A stretch of 5,760 nucleotides of DNA, taken from assembly GCA_018818485.1 (NCBI GenBank), contig JAHIRX010000017.1, positions 1 through 5,760 on the forward strand, written 5' to 3'. The notes below the pieces were generated by a model. The model did no database searches and was not told the DNA's origin. It worked only from the letters and a program-made list of their open reading frames with translations. Shown one piece after another: positions 1 through 4,959 of the stretch (within the stretch, counting starts at the first letter, position 1; every line of letters begins with the position of its first letter). Source of the stretch: Patescibacteria group bacterium. GTDB taxonomy: Bacteria; Patescibacteriota; WWE3; UBA101185; UBA10185. A program made the translations under genes and the position numbers.

Positions 1-147
1 GCTGTAGACGTTAAGACCTTGATTATACCTGGCAAAAAGAAAAGAATAACTAAAACAAAGGGTTTTACTAAAACAAGTAAATGGAAGAAGGCTATAGTTA
101 AGTTAAAAAAAGATCAGAAAATAGATCTTTTTCCAAAGGAAACATAA
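1..147 (+). CDS. rplW: 50S ribosomal protein L23, 3' end only
   Basis: The window opens inside this gene; the frame starting at base 1 gives 48 residues and ends in TAA at 145-147. L23 binds 23S rRNA domain III and sits at the polypeptide exit, where it docks trigger factor and SRP. The visible part matches the C-terminal third of the family: a VDVKTL..PGKKKR segment (residues 2-15 of the fragment), the extended basic loop, then the TSKWKKAIVKL strand and a terminal KIDLF (residues 41-45), which are typical of bacterial L23. Its position directly before L2 is the standard one. The L2 start codon follows the stop with no spacer. The N-terminal part, including the trigger-factor docking surface, lies outside the window. 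Confidence 0.93.
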   Translation, partial: AVDVKTLIIPGKKKRITKTKGFTKTSKWKKAIVKLKKDQKIDLFPKET

Positions 148-972
148 ATGATTAAAACGTATAGACCTACAAGTGAAGGATTGAGAGGAAGAAAGACCTT
201 AGTTAAAGAGGTTTCTAAAGAGCGCCCATTGAAAAGATTAACTAGAGGTATAGCTGGTCCTGCTGGAAGAGGTAAAGGCACCGTTTCTGTTCGACATAAA
301 CAAAGAGGAGCAAAAAAACTTTACAGAACTATTGATTTCAAAAGAGATAAAAGAGATATTCCAGGAAAAGTAGCAGGCATATATGATGATCCTAATAGAG
401 GTTGTAATATTGCTCTGATTAATTATTCAGATGGCGAAAAAAGATATATCTTGGCCCCAGAGACGTTAAAGAAAGGGTCTCAGGTACTTTCTAGTGAAAA
501 AGCTTCTTTTGATGTGGGTAATGCTCTTCCTCTATCTAAAATTCCTCTTAGTATGCCTATTCATAATATTGAGACTAATCCTGGTGCAGGAGGTGTGCTT
601 GTGAGAGGGGCTGGAAACACCGCTTTGATAGTTGCAAAGGAAGGTAAATATGTTAATGTAAGGCTTCCAAGTGGCGAGGTTAAGAAGTTTTTTGAAGATT
701 GTTACGCAACCATTGGTTCTTTAAGTAATCCTGATAGAAGAAATGTTAGACTTGGTAAAGCTGGTAGGAAAAGGCATTTAGGCTCACGACCCTCAGTTAG
801 GGGTGTTGCTATGAATGATCCTAAAAAAGACCATCCTCATGCTGGTAAGTATAAGACAAGCGGTATTGGAATGTCCTCACCAAAAACCCCATGGGGTAAA
901 AAAGCTCGTGGTGTCAGAACTAGAAAAAGAAAAAGAACTAATCGTACTATAGTTAAGAGTAGGAGAAAATAA
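148..972 (+). CDS. rplB: 50S ribosomal protein L2
   Basis: L2 is a primary 23S rRNA binder needed for subunit association and for peptidyl transferase centre assembly. The product is 274 residues, a normal length. It shows the N-terminal YRPTS segment (5-9), an OB-fold-like region with TIDFKRDKRDIPGKV (61-75), DPNRGCNIALI (81-91) and RYILAP (99-104), the SH3-like domain with HNIETNPGAGG (139-149), and the basic C-terminal tail with TPWG (247-250). The start ATG has AAAGGA at 135-140, 7 nt upstream. Two normally glycine-rich motifs are altered. RH.GGG.K reads RHKQRGAKK (49-57), and HPHGGGEG reads HPHAGKYK (229-236) after two extra residues in the preceding MNP.D segment. The frame is intact across both, so these are real sequence differences rather than frameshifts. 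Identification is secure. Confidence 0.97.
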   Translation: MIKTYRPTSEGLRGRKTLVKEVSKERPLKRLTRGIAGPAGRGKGTVSVRHKQRGAKKLYRTIDFKRDKRDIPGKVAGIYDDPNRGCNIALINYSDGEKRYILAPETLKKGSQVLSSEKASFDVGNALPLSKIPLSMPIHNIETNPGAGGVLVRGAGNTALIVAKEGKYVNVRLPSGEVKKFFEDCYATIGSLSNPDRRNVRLGKAGRKRHLGSRPSVRGVAMNDPKKDHPHAGKYKTSGIGMSSPKTPWGKKARGVRTRKRKRTNRTIVKSRRK

Positions 973-973
973 T

Positions 974-1249
974 ATGTCTAGATCACTAAAAAAGGGAATA
1001 TTTGTAGACGAAAAACTAATGAAAAAGGTGAAAAAAGCCTTGGAAACAAAAGATAGAACTCCTATTAAAACATGGTCCAGGAGGTCAACAGTTGTTCCTG
1101 AGATGGTGGGACTTACCTTTGGTGTTCATAATGGTAGAAAACATATCGAAGTTTTTATTACAGAGGCTATGGTTGGTCATAAACTTGGAGAGTTTGCTCC
1201 TACAAGAACTTTTAGAGCTCACTCATCTAAGAAAGGCAAGGAAGAGTAA
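974..1249 (+). CDS. rpsS: 30S ribosomal protein S19
   Basis: S19 sits in the 30S head, pairs with S13 and contributes to the intersubunit bridge and A-site region. The 91-residue product is of family length. It begins MSRSLKKG.FVDE, then carries the conserved IKTWSRRST (31-39), VHNGRKH (51-57) and MVGHKLGEFAPTRTFR.H (66-83) blocks. The usual Pro after the N-terminal SLKKG is Ile here. The start is supported by AGGAGA at 961-966, 7 nt upstream and inside the end of L2, with a 1-nt gap between the genes. The short charged tail after the last conserved block is normal. Confidence 0.97.
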   Translation: MSRSLKKGIFVDEKLMKKVKKALETKDRTPIKTWSRRSTVVPEMVGLTFGVHNGRKHIEVFITEAMVGHKLGEFAPTRTFRAHSSKKGKEE

Positions 1250-1251
1250 GC

Positions 1252-1668
1252 ATGAGTATAGAGGCTACAGCAAAACACAGATATGCAAGATTATCACCTA
1301 AAAAGACTGCTATAGTTATGGATCTTGTTAGGGGTAAGTTGCTTGAAAAAGCGAAGGTAATTTTATCTTTTGACAAAACTAAGCCAGCAAAAATGGTTCT
1401 AAAGGTTGTTAAGTCTGCAGAGGCAAACGCTCAAGTTAAAAATATGGATATCAGTAGTTTGTATGTTTCAGAGATTTATGTGTGTCCGGGTCCTATTACC
1501 AAAAGAGGAAAAGCTGGTTCTAAGGGAAGAACAGATCCAATAAAGAAAAGAACAGGCCATGTTTTTGTTAAGCTTTCGTCTTTGGTTACGCCAGGTGAGA
1601 AAGATACAGTCAAAAAAGAAGAAAAAATTGAAACTAAGAAACCTGCAAAAAAGGAGGCTAAAAAATAA
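1252..1668 (+). CDS. rplV: 50S ribosomal protein L22, with Lys-rich tail
   Basis: L22 binds all six 23S rRNA domains and sends a long beta-hairpin into the nascent peptide exit tunnel. The 138-residue product has the expected core: ARLSPKKT (12-19), DLVRGK (24-29), SAEANA (55-60) and LYVSEIYV (70-77), then the hairpin and KRTGHV (99-104). Two things are unusual. The hairpin tip (about 85-97) replaces the usual RxRPRAxGRAxxI pattern with RGKAGSKGRTDPI. After the conserved end near residue 110, a tail of about 28 residues, mostly Lys, Glu, Ala and Pro, extends beyond the typical 110-115 residues. AAGGA at 1238-1242, 9 nt upstream, supports the ATG. The stop overlaps the S3 start by one base (TAATG). 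Confidence 0.95.
   Translation: MSIEATAKHRYARLSPKKTAIVMDLVRGKLLEKAKVILSFDKTKPAKMVLKVVKSAEANAQVKNMDISSLYVSEIYVCPGPITKRGKAGSKGRTDPIKKRTGHVFVKLSSLVTPGEKDTVKKEEKIETKKPAKKEAKK
1651..1657 (+). promoter_or_regulatory. Shine-Dalgarno site for S3 inside the L22 tail
   Basis: AAGGAGG is a strong match to the anti-Shine-Dalgarno sequence, 10 nt before the S3 ATG at 1668. It lies within the Lys/Ala-rich tail codons of L22, so the tail's DNA doubles as the ribosome binding site of the next gene. Confidence 0.75.
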
Positions 1669-2303
1669 TGGGACAGAAGATAAATCCTCTTGGATATAGG
1701 CTTGGAATATCAAAAAATTGGTCTTCTAGATGGTTTGCTGGTAAGGATGAATACGCAGATTTAGTTTTTGAAGATCAAAAAATTAGGAAACTTATTGAAG
1801 ATAAGCTTAGTATGGCAGGCCTTAAGTGTATTGATATTGAAAGAACTGAAAGTGAAGTAACTATTTTAATTAAGGTCTCAAAACCTGGTGTTGTTATTGG
1901 TAAGGGTGGGACAGGAGTTGAAGAGCTAGAAAAGGAAATTAAAAAGGTTACTAAAGGCAAAAAGATAAAAATTACAGCTGAAGGAACTAACTCTCCAGAG
2001 ACAGAAGCAAGACTTGTTGCAGACTATATTTGTAGACAGCTAAAAAGAAGAGTTCCTTACCGAAGAGTTGTTAACTTTGCACTTCACTCTGCTATAGATA
2101 AAGGGGCAAAGGGAATTAAAATTCAACTTTCTGGTGTTTTAAGCGGAAGTAACACTGTTTCGAGAACTGAAAAGTTTAGAGAAGGGGCAGTTCCTCTTCA
2201 AACACTAAGGGCTGACATCGATTATGCACAAATTCCCTGTCAAATGTTATACGGAACTATTGGAGTAAAAGTTTGGATATATAAAGGGGAAGTGGAGATT
2301 TAA
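1668..2303 (+). CDS. rpsC: 30S ribosomal protein S3
   Basis: S3 is in the 30S head at the mRNA entry channel, where its basic residues take part in mRNA helicase activity. The 211-residue product starts MGQKINPLGYRLGI, as in nearly all bacterial S3. The KH type II domain has its nucleic-acid loop GVVIGKGG at 74-81, which keeps the GxxG pattern. The C-terminal domain has RRVPYRR (127-133), GAKGIKIQLSG (146-156), TLRADIDYA (179-187) and the terminal GVKVWIYKGE (199-208). The usual Arg after the LSG motif is Val here (157). The protein lacks the long C-terminal extension found in some bacteria. The start overlaps the L22 stop by one base and uses the strong site at 1651-1657. Confidence 0.97.
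   Translation: MGQKINPLGYRLGISKNWSSRWFAGKDEYADLVFEDQKIRKLIEDKLSMAGLKCIDIERTESEVTILIKVSKPGVVIGKGGTGVEELEKEIKKVTKGKKIKITAEGTNSPETEARLVADYICRQLKRRVPYRRVVNFALHSAIDKGAKGIKIQLSGVLSGSNTVSRTEKFREGAVPLQTLRADIDYAQIPCQMLYGTIGVKVWIYKGEVEI
2294..2297 (+). promoter_or_regulatory. Shine-Dalgarno site that decides the L16 start
   Basis: GGAG within the last codons of S3 lies 8 nt before the ATG at 2306 and 17 nt before the in-frame ATG at 2315. The spacing favours 2306, although MPRK from 2315 resembles the MPKR of many L16 proteins. MLLMP also fits the common MLMP start with one extra Leu. Confidence 0.6.
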
Positions 2304-2305
2304 AG

Positions 2306-2716
2306 ATGTTATTAATGCCAAGGAAAGTAAAATTTAGAAAACAGCAAAGAGGAACTAACAAGGGTATAGCTGTGAGGGGTAGTACTATTTCTTTTGGTGA
2401 ATTTGGTCTTAAGGCTGTAGATAGGGTTTTACTAACATCAAGGCAACTTGAAGCTGCAAGAAAAGCTATTATGCATGAGACCAAAAGAGGGGGAAAGCTA
2501 TGGATTAGAGTATTTCCAGATAAGTCAGTATCCAAAAAAGCTGCTGAAACTAGAATGGGAAGTGGAAAATCTCCAACAGATCACTATGCATGTGTAATAA
2601 AACCGGGAAAAATCATCTTTGAGCTTGCGGGAGTTACAGAAGACATAGCCAAAAAAGCCTTCTACAAAGCTTCAGCTAAGCTTCCAGTAAAGACTAAATT
2701 TATTAAGAAAGATTAA
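2306..2716 (+). CDS. rplP: 50S ribosomal protein L16
   Basis: L16 lies near the A- and P-site tRNA elbows and is a late assembly protein of the 50S. The 136-residue product matches the family in length. It has MPRKVKFRKQQRG (4-16), ISFGEFGLKA (29-38), ARKAI (52-56), LWIRVFPDK (66-74), VIKPGKIIFELAGV (97-110) and KLPVKTKF (125-132). The arginine equivalent to E. coli Arg81, the hydroxylated residue next to the peptidyl transferase centre, is Arg83 by counting. The following loop normally reads RMGKGKGSP but here is RMGSGKSP (83-90), one glycine shorter. The gene follows S3 by 2 nt and precedes L29 by 1 nt. Confidence 0.96.
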   Translation: MLLMPRKVKFRKQQRGTNKGIAVRGSTISFGEFGLKAVDRVLLTSRQLEAARKAIMHETKRGGKLWIRVFPDKSVSKKAAETRMGSGKSPTDHYACVIKPGKIIFELAGVTEDIAKKAFYKASAKLPVKTKFIKKD

Positions 2717-2717
2717 A

Positions 2718-2915
2718 ATGAAAATAGAAGACCTAAAGAAAAAATCAATATCAGATCTTCACAAAGCTTTAAAGGAAGCAAGAGGTAACCTTAGTAAGTT
2801 AAAAATTGAGGTTTTTGAAAAGAAAGAAAAGAACGTTAGAAAAATTGGTATTTTGAAAAAAGATATTGCTAGAATAAAGACTTTATTAAGTGAGGAGGTT
2901 AAGAAAAATGGCTAA
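2718..2915 (+). CDS. rpmC: 50S ribosomal protein L29
   Basis: L29 is a small two-helix protein next to L23 at the exit tunnel. The 65 residues begin MKIEDLKKKSISDL and end with the most recognisable family element, KKDIARIKTLLSEE (47-60). The middle is Lys/Glu-rich and predicted mainly helical, as in an alpha-hairpin. Overall conservation is low, which is normal for L29, so position between L16 and S17 adds weight. No good Shine-Dalgarno site is visible; a weak purine run (AAGAAAG, 2705-2711) precedes the start, and translation is probably coupled to L16. The 3' end overlaps S17 by 8 nt, the longest overlap in the cluster. Confidence 0.93.
   Translation: MKIEDLKKKSISDLHKALKEARGNLSKLKIEVFEKKEKNVRKIGILKKDIARIKTLLSEEVKKNG
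2892..2898 (+). promoter_or_regulatory. Shine-Dalgarno site that decides the S17 start
   Basis: GAGGAGG lies 9 nt before the ATG at 2908. An in-frame GTG at 2890 would put this strong ribosome binding site inside the coding sequence and add six residues not typical of S17. The ATG at 2908 is therefore the better start. Confidence 0.8.
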
Positions 2916-3150
2916 AAAGATAAAAGGAAAAGTAGTTTCAAATAAAATGCAAAAAACCGTTGTTGTTTCTGTTGAAAGCAAGGCTAGACATCCAATGTAT
3001 GAGAAGGTTATGAAAAAAACTAGAAGATTTAAGGCAAGAGACGAAATAGGAGTAAAAATGGGAGACGAAGTCACTATTGAAGAGTGCAAACCTTTAAGCA
3101 AGGAAGTTTGTTTTAAAGTTATAGAGGTTTTAGGTAAGGAGAAGAAATAA
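2908..3150 (+). CDS. rpsQ: 30S ribosomal protein S17
   Basis: S17 is a primary 16S rRNA binder in the 30S body with an OB fold. From the ATG at 2908 the product is 80 residues, the usual length. It carries GKVVSNKMQKTVVVSVE (7-23), RHPMYEKVMKKTRRFKARDE (27-46), then GDEVTIEECKPLSKE (52-66), covering the conserved family blocks. A longer reading from GTG at 2890 is possible on frame alone but is disfavoured by the Shine-Dalgarno placement. The gene starts within the end of L29 (8-nt overlap), and its stop shares one base with the L14 start. Confidence 0.96.
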   Translation: MAKKIKGKVVSNKMQKTVVVSVESKARHPMYEKVMKKTRRFKARDEIGVKMGDEVTIEECKPLSKEVCFKVIEVLGKEKK

Positions 3151-3515
3151 TGCTTCCAGTAGGCGCTGTAATAAAACCAGCAGATAACTCAGGCGCTCAT
3201 AAGTTAAAGCTTATTGGTATACCCGGTTCAAACAAAAGATCAGCTATTATTGGTGATACTGTCACAGTTGTTGTTAGCGGGGCCGACTCCACAGGTGTTG
3301 TTAAAGACCACTCGATAGTAAAAGCAATAATTGTTAGAACTAAGAAAGAAACTAGAAGAAAAGATGGAAGTTATGTCAGATTTGATGATAATGCTGCTGT
3401 GGTTGTTGATAAAGATGGAAATATGATTGGTTCAAGAGTGTTTGGCCCAGTTGCAAGAGAGATTAGAGACAGAGGTTATTTAAAGATAGTATCTCTTGCA
3501 AAGGAGGTATGGTAA
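3150..3515 (+). CDS. rplN: 50S ribosomal protein L14
   Basis: L14 lies at the subunit interface, forms bridges with 16S rRNA and is the docking site of the silencing factor RsfS. The 121-residue product is of family length (about 122). It has ADNSGA (11-16), IGDTVTVVV (34-42), VKAIIVRTKKETRRKDGSYVRF (57-78), DNAAVVVDKDG (80-90) and the ending GSRVFGPVAREIRDRGYLKIVSLAKEV (94-120). The N-terminus reads MLPVGAVIK instead of the usual MIQ.-type start but aligns without a gap. In E. coli this gene begins a separate spc operon. Here it starts at the last base of the S17 stop codon, with AAGGAGA at 3136-3142, 7 nt before the start. Confidence 0.97.
   Translation: MLPVGAVIKPADNSGAHKLKLIGIPGSNKRSAIIGDTVTVVVSGADSTGVVKDHSIVKAIIVRTKKETRRKDGSYVRFDDNAAVVVDKDGNMIGSRVFGPVAREIRDRGYLKIVSLAKEVW
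3501..3507 (+). promoter_or_regulatory. Shine-Dalgarno site that decides the L24 start
   Basis: AAGGAGG ends 7 nt before the ATG at 3515 but only 1 nt before the in-frame ATG at 3509, too close for initiation. This selects 3515, whose product begins MKIKKGDKV as in most bacterial L24 proteins. Confidence 0.85.
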
Positions 3516-3826
3516 TGAAAATTAAAAAAGGCGACAAAGTAAAGATTTTAACAGGTAAAGATAAGGGTAAAACCGGTACCGTACTTATGACTTTAAAGGA
3601 AAGAGGCAAGGTACTTGTTGAAGGCATTAATATAGTTAAAAAACATGTTAAACCCGGCACTATTTCTAAAGAAGGTGGAATAGTAAGCATAGAAAAACCA
3701 GTTGATGTTAGTAACGTAATGTATTTTGATGAAAAGAATAAGCAAACAACAAGAATTGGTTTTAAGGTTTCAGATGGTAAAAAGTACAGGATTTCAAAAA
3801 GATCAGGTGAAATTTTAGATAAATAA
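3515..3826 (+). CDS. rplX: 50S ribosomal protein L24
   Basis: L24 is an assembly initiator of the 50S that binds the 5' region of 23S rRNA. From the ATG at 3515 the product is 103 residues, normal for bacterial L24. The N-terminal KOW motif is clear: KKGDKVKILTGKDKGKTG (4-21). It is followed by GKVLVEGINIVKKHVKP (30-46), GGIVSIEKPVDVSNVM (53-68) and the C-terminal TRIGFKVSDGKKYRISKRSGEI (78-99). The start overlaps the L14 stop by one base (TAATG). An upstream in-frame ATG at 3509 would add only Met-Val and lies against the Shine-Dalgarno site, so it is rejected as the start. Confidence 0.96.
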   Translation: MKIKKGDKVKILTGKDKGKTGTVLMTLKERGKVLVEGINIVKKHVKPGTISKEGGIVSIEKPVDVSNVMYFDEKNKQTTRIGFKVSDGKKYRISKRSGEILDK

Positions 3827-3828
3827 TT

Positions 3829-4368
3829 ATGAATAGATTAAAGAAACAATACATCGAAAAAGTTAGACCAGCTGTTACTAAGCAGTTTGAATTTAAAAAT
3901 GTTATGCAAGCACCTCAAATTAAAAAGGTTGTTTTAAATGCTGGGATAGGACCTTTTATGGAAAACGTAGAGGCAGTTGAAACCTTTATTGAGGAACTAA
4001 GTAGCATAGCAGGGCAAAAAGCATATCCTAGAAAAGCAAGGCTTAGTGAGGCAGGATTTAAAATAAAACAAGGCGATGTTGTAGGTTACGCGGTTACATT
4101 AAGAGGAGAAAAAATGTGGGCCTTTTTAGATAAGCTTATTAATATAGCTTTTCCAAGGATTAGAGATTTTAGAGGTTTTAGTGTAGACTCCTTTGATAGC
4201 AGTGGCAACTACTCAGTAGGTATTAGAGAGCACACAATATTTCCTGAAGTTAATCCTAATACTACAAAAGGTATTAGAAGTATGCAGGTAAGTATAGTTT
4301 TTGATTCAGAAAAAAAGGAAATGAACAAGTTTATACTTAGTGAACTTGGTTTTCCTTTTGTGGAGTAA
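3829..4368 (+). CDS. rplE: 50S ribosomal protein L5
   Basis: L5 binds 5S rRNA with L18 in the central protuberance and contacts the P-site tRNA. The 179-residue product is full length. It has RLKKQYIEKVRPA (3-15), FKNVMQAPQIKKVVLNAGIG (22-41), RKARLSEAGFKIKQGDVVGYAVTLRG (68-93), the strongly conserved FPRIRDFRGFS (108-118), GNYSVGIREHTIFPE (126-140) and the LGFPF ending (173-177). Only a weak upstream site (AGGTGA, 3805-3810, 18 nt away) is present. With a 2-nt gap after L24, initiation is probably coupled. In E. coli this start is the target of S8 feedback; I could not identify an S8-binding hairpin here by eye. Confidence 0.97.
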   Translation: MNRLKKQYIEKVRPAVTKQFEFKNVMQAPQIKKVVLNAGIGPFMENVEAVETFIEELSSIAGQKAYPRKARLSEAGFKIKQGDVVGYAVTLRGEKMWAFLDKLINIAFPRIRDFRGFSVDSFDSSGNYSVGIREHTIFPEVNPNTTKGIRSMQVSIVFDSEKKEMNKFILSELGFPFVE

Positions 4369-4370
4369 AT

Positions 4371-4556
4371 ATGGCAAAAAAGTCAATGATAGCAAGACAT
4401 AAGAAGAAAAAGAGATTTGATGTAAGGGACTATAATAGGTGCCCTCTTTGTGGTAATCCCAGAGGCTATATTAGAAGATTTAAGATGTGTAGGAAGTGTT
4501 TTAGGGAATATGCTCACAAAGGAGTGCTTCCTGGAGTAAGAAAGGCAAGCTGGTAA
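4371..4556 (+). CDS. rpsN: 30S ribosomal protein S14, zinc-binding short form
   Basis: S14 is in the 30S head beside S3 and S10. At 61 residues it is the short type Z form, with a complete zinc site: C24-P-L-C27 and C40-R-K-C43. The beginning MAKKSMIARHKKKKRFDVR and the ending GVLPGVRKASW closely match type Z proteins. The family also has a longer, zinc-free form of about 100 residues, used by E. coli; bacteria that carry both often switch under zinc limitation. Whether a second copy exists elsewhere cannot be told from this window. The gene sits 2 nt after L5, and GGAG at 4362-4365 is 5 nt before the ATG. Confidence 0.97.
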   Translation: MAKKSMIARHKKKKRFDVRDYNRCPLCGNPRGYIRRFKMCRKCFREYAHKGVLPGVRKASW

Positions 4557-4558
4557 AT

Positions 4559-4957
4559 ATGAGTATTGATAGAATATCAAACATGTTAAGTGCTATTAAA
4601 AACGCCTCTATGATAGGCAAAGATTTTATTGAAATTGGCCTTTCAAAGGAGTGCGAAAGCATAGCGAAGGCATTACAAAAAGGTAATTTTGTTTCTGAAG
4701 TTAAGGTTTTTAAACCAAAAGAAGCAAAAAGAAAAATGCTTAGAATAGACTTAATTAATGAGGAGGGAAACCCAAAAATACGTGATATTAGAAGAGTTTC
4801 TAAGCCAGGAAAAAGGATATATAGAGGAGCAGGTCAGTTAAGGCCTGTTCAAGGTGGTTACGGTCTTTTAATTGTATCTACCTCCAGGGGAGTAATGTCT
4901 GGGGATGAGGCCAAAAAGAAAAAACTAGGTGGGGAAGTTTTGTGTGAGGTTTATTAA
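4559..4957 (+). CDS. rpsH: 30S ribosomal protein S8
   Basis: S8 is a primary 16S rRNA binder of the central domain and, in E. coli, represses the spc operon by binding its own mRNA at the L5 start. The 132-residue product is of normal length. It has an N-terminal ISNMLSAIKNA (6-16), RRVSKPGKRIY (78-88), and the diagnostic C-terminal rRNA-binding block LLIVSTSRGVMSGDEAKKKKLGGEVLCEVY (103-132), whose STS.GVM core is intact. The upstream purine match is weak (AAAGG, 4541-4545, 13 nt away). The 2-nt gap after S14 suggests coupled translation. The ending VY instead of VW or VA is minor. Confidence 0.96.
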   Translation: MSIDRISNMLSAIKNASMIGKDFIEIGLSKECESIAKALQKGNFVSEVKVFKPKEAKRKMLRIDLINEEGNPKIRDIRRVSKPGKRIYRGAGQLRPVQGGYGLLIVSTSRGVMSGDEAKKKKLGGEVLCEVY

Positions 4958-4959
4958 AT

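Noticed and set aside
1092..1301. Plus-strand frame of 69 codons overlapping S19 and L22
   Set aside because: It is an out-of-frame reading of S19 with no conserved motif; the S19 frame explains the region fully.
1370..1400. TTGACA at 1370-1375 as an internal promoter -35 box
   Set aside because: No convincing -10 box sits 16-18 nt downstream, and the site lies in conserved L22 coding sequence; a chance match is expected in AT-rich DNA.
1468..1713. Antisense open frame of 81 codons across L22/S3
   Set aside because: It lies opposite two well-conserved genes, is dominated by Phe/Ser/Leu from reversed Lys-rich coding, and has no family resemblance. The other minus-strand frames (1775-1960, 2257-2535, 2886-3101, 3463-3690, 4383-4580, 5389-5586) are rejected for the same reason.
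2890..2907. GTG at 2890 as the S17 start
   Set aside because: The strong GAGGAGG site would lie inside the gene, and the added MRRLRK is not part of S17; the ATG at 2908 has correct spacing and the typical beginning.
3509..3514. ATG at 3509 as the L24 start
   Set aside because: It is only 1 nt after the AAGGAGG site; the ATG at 3515 has 7-nt spacing and the family's MKIKKGDKV beginning.
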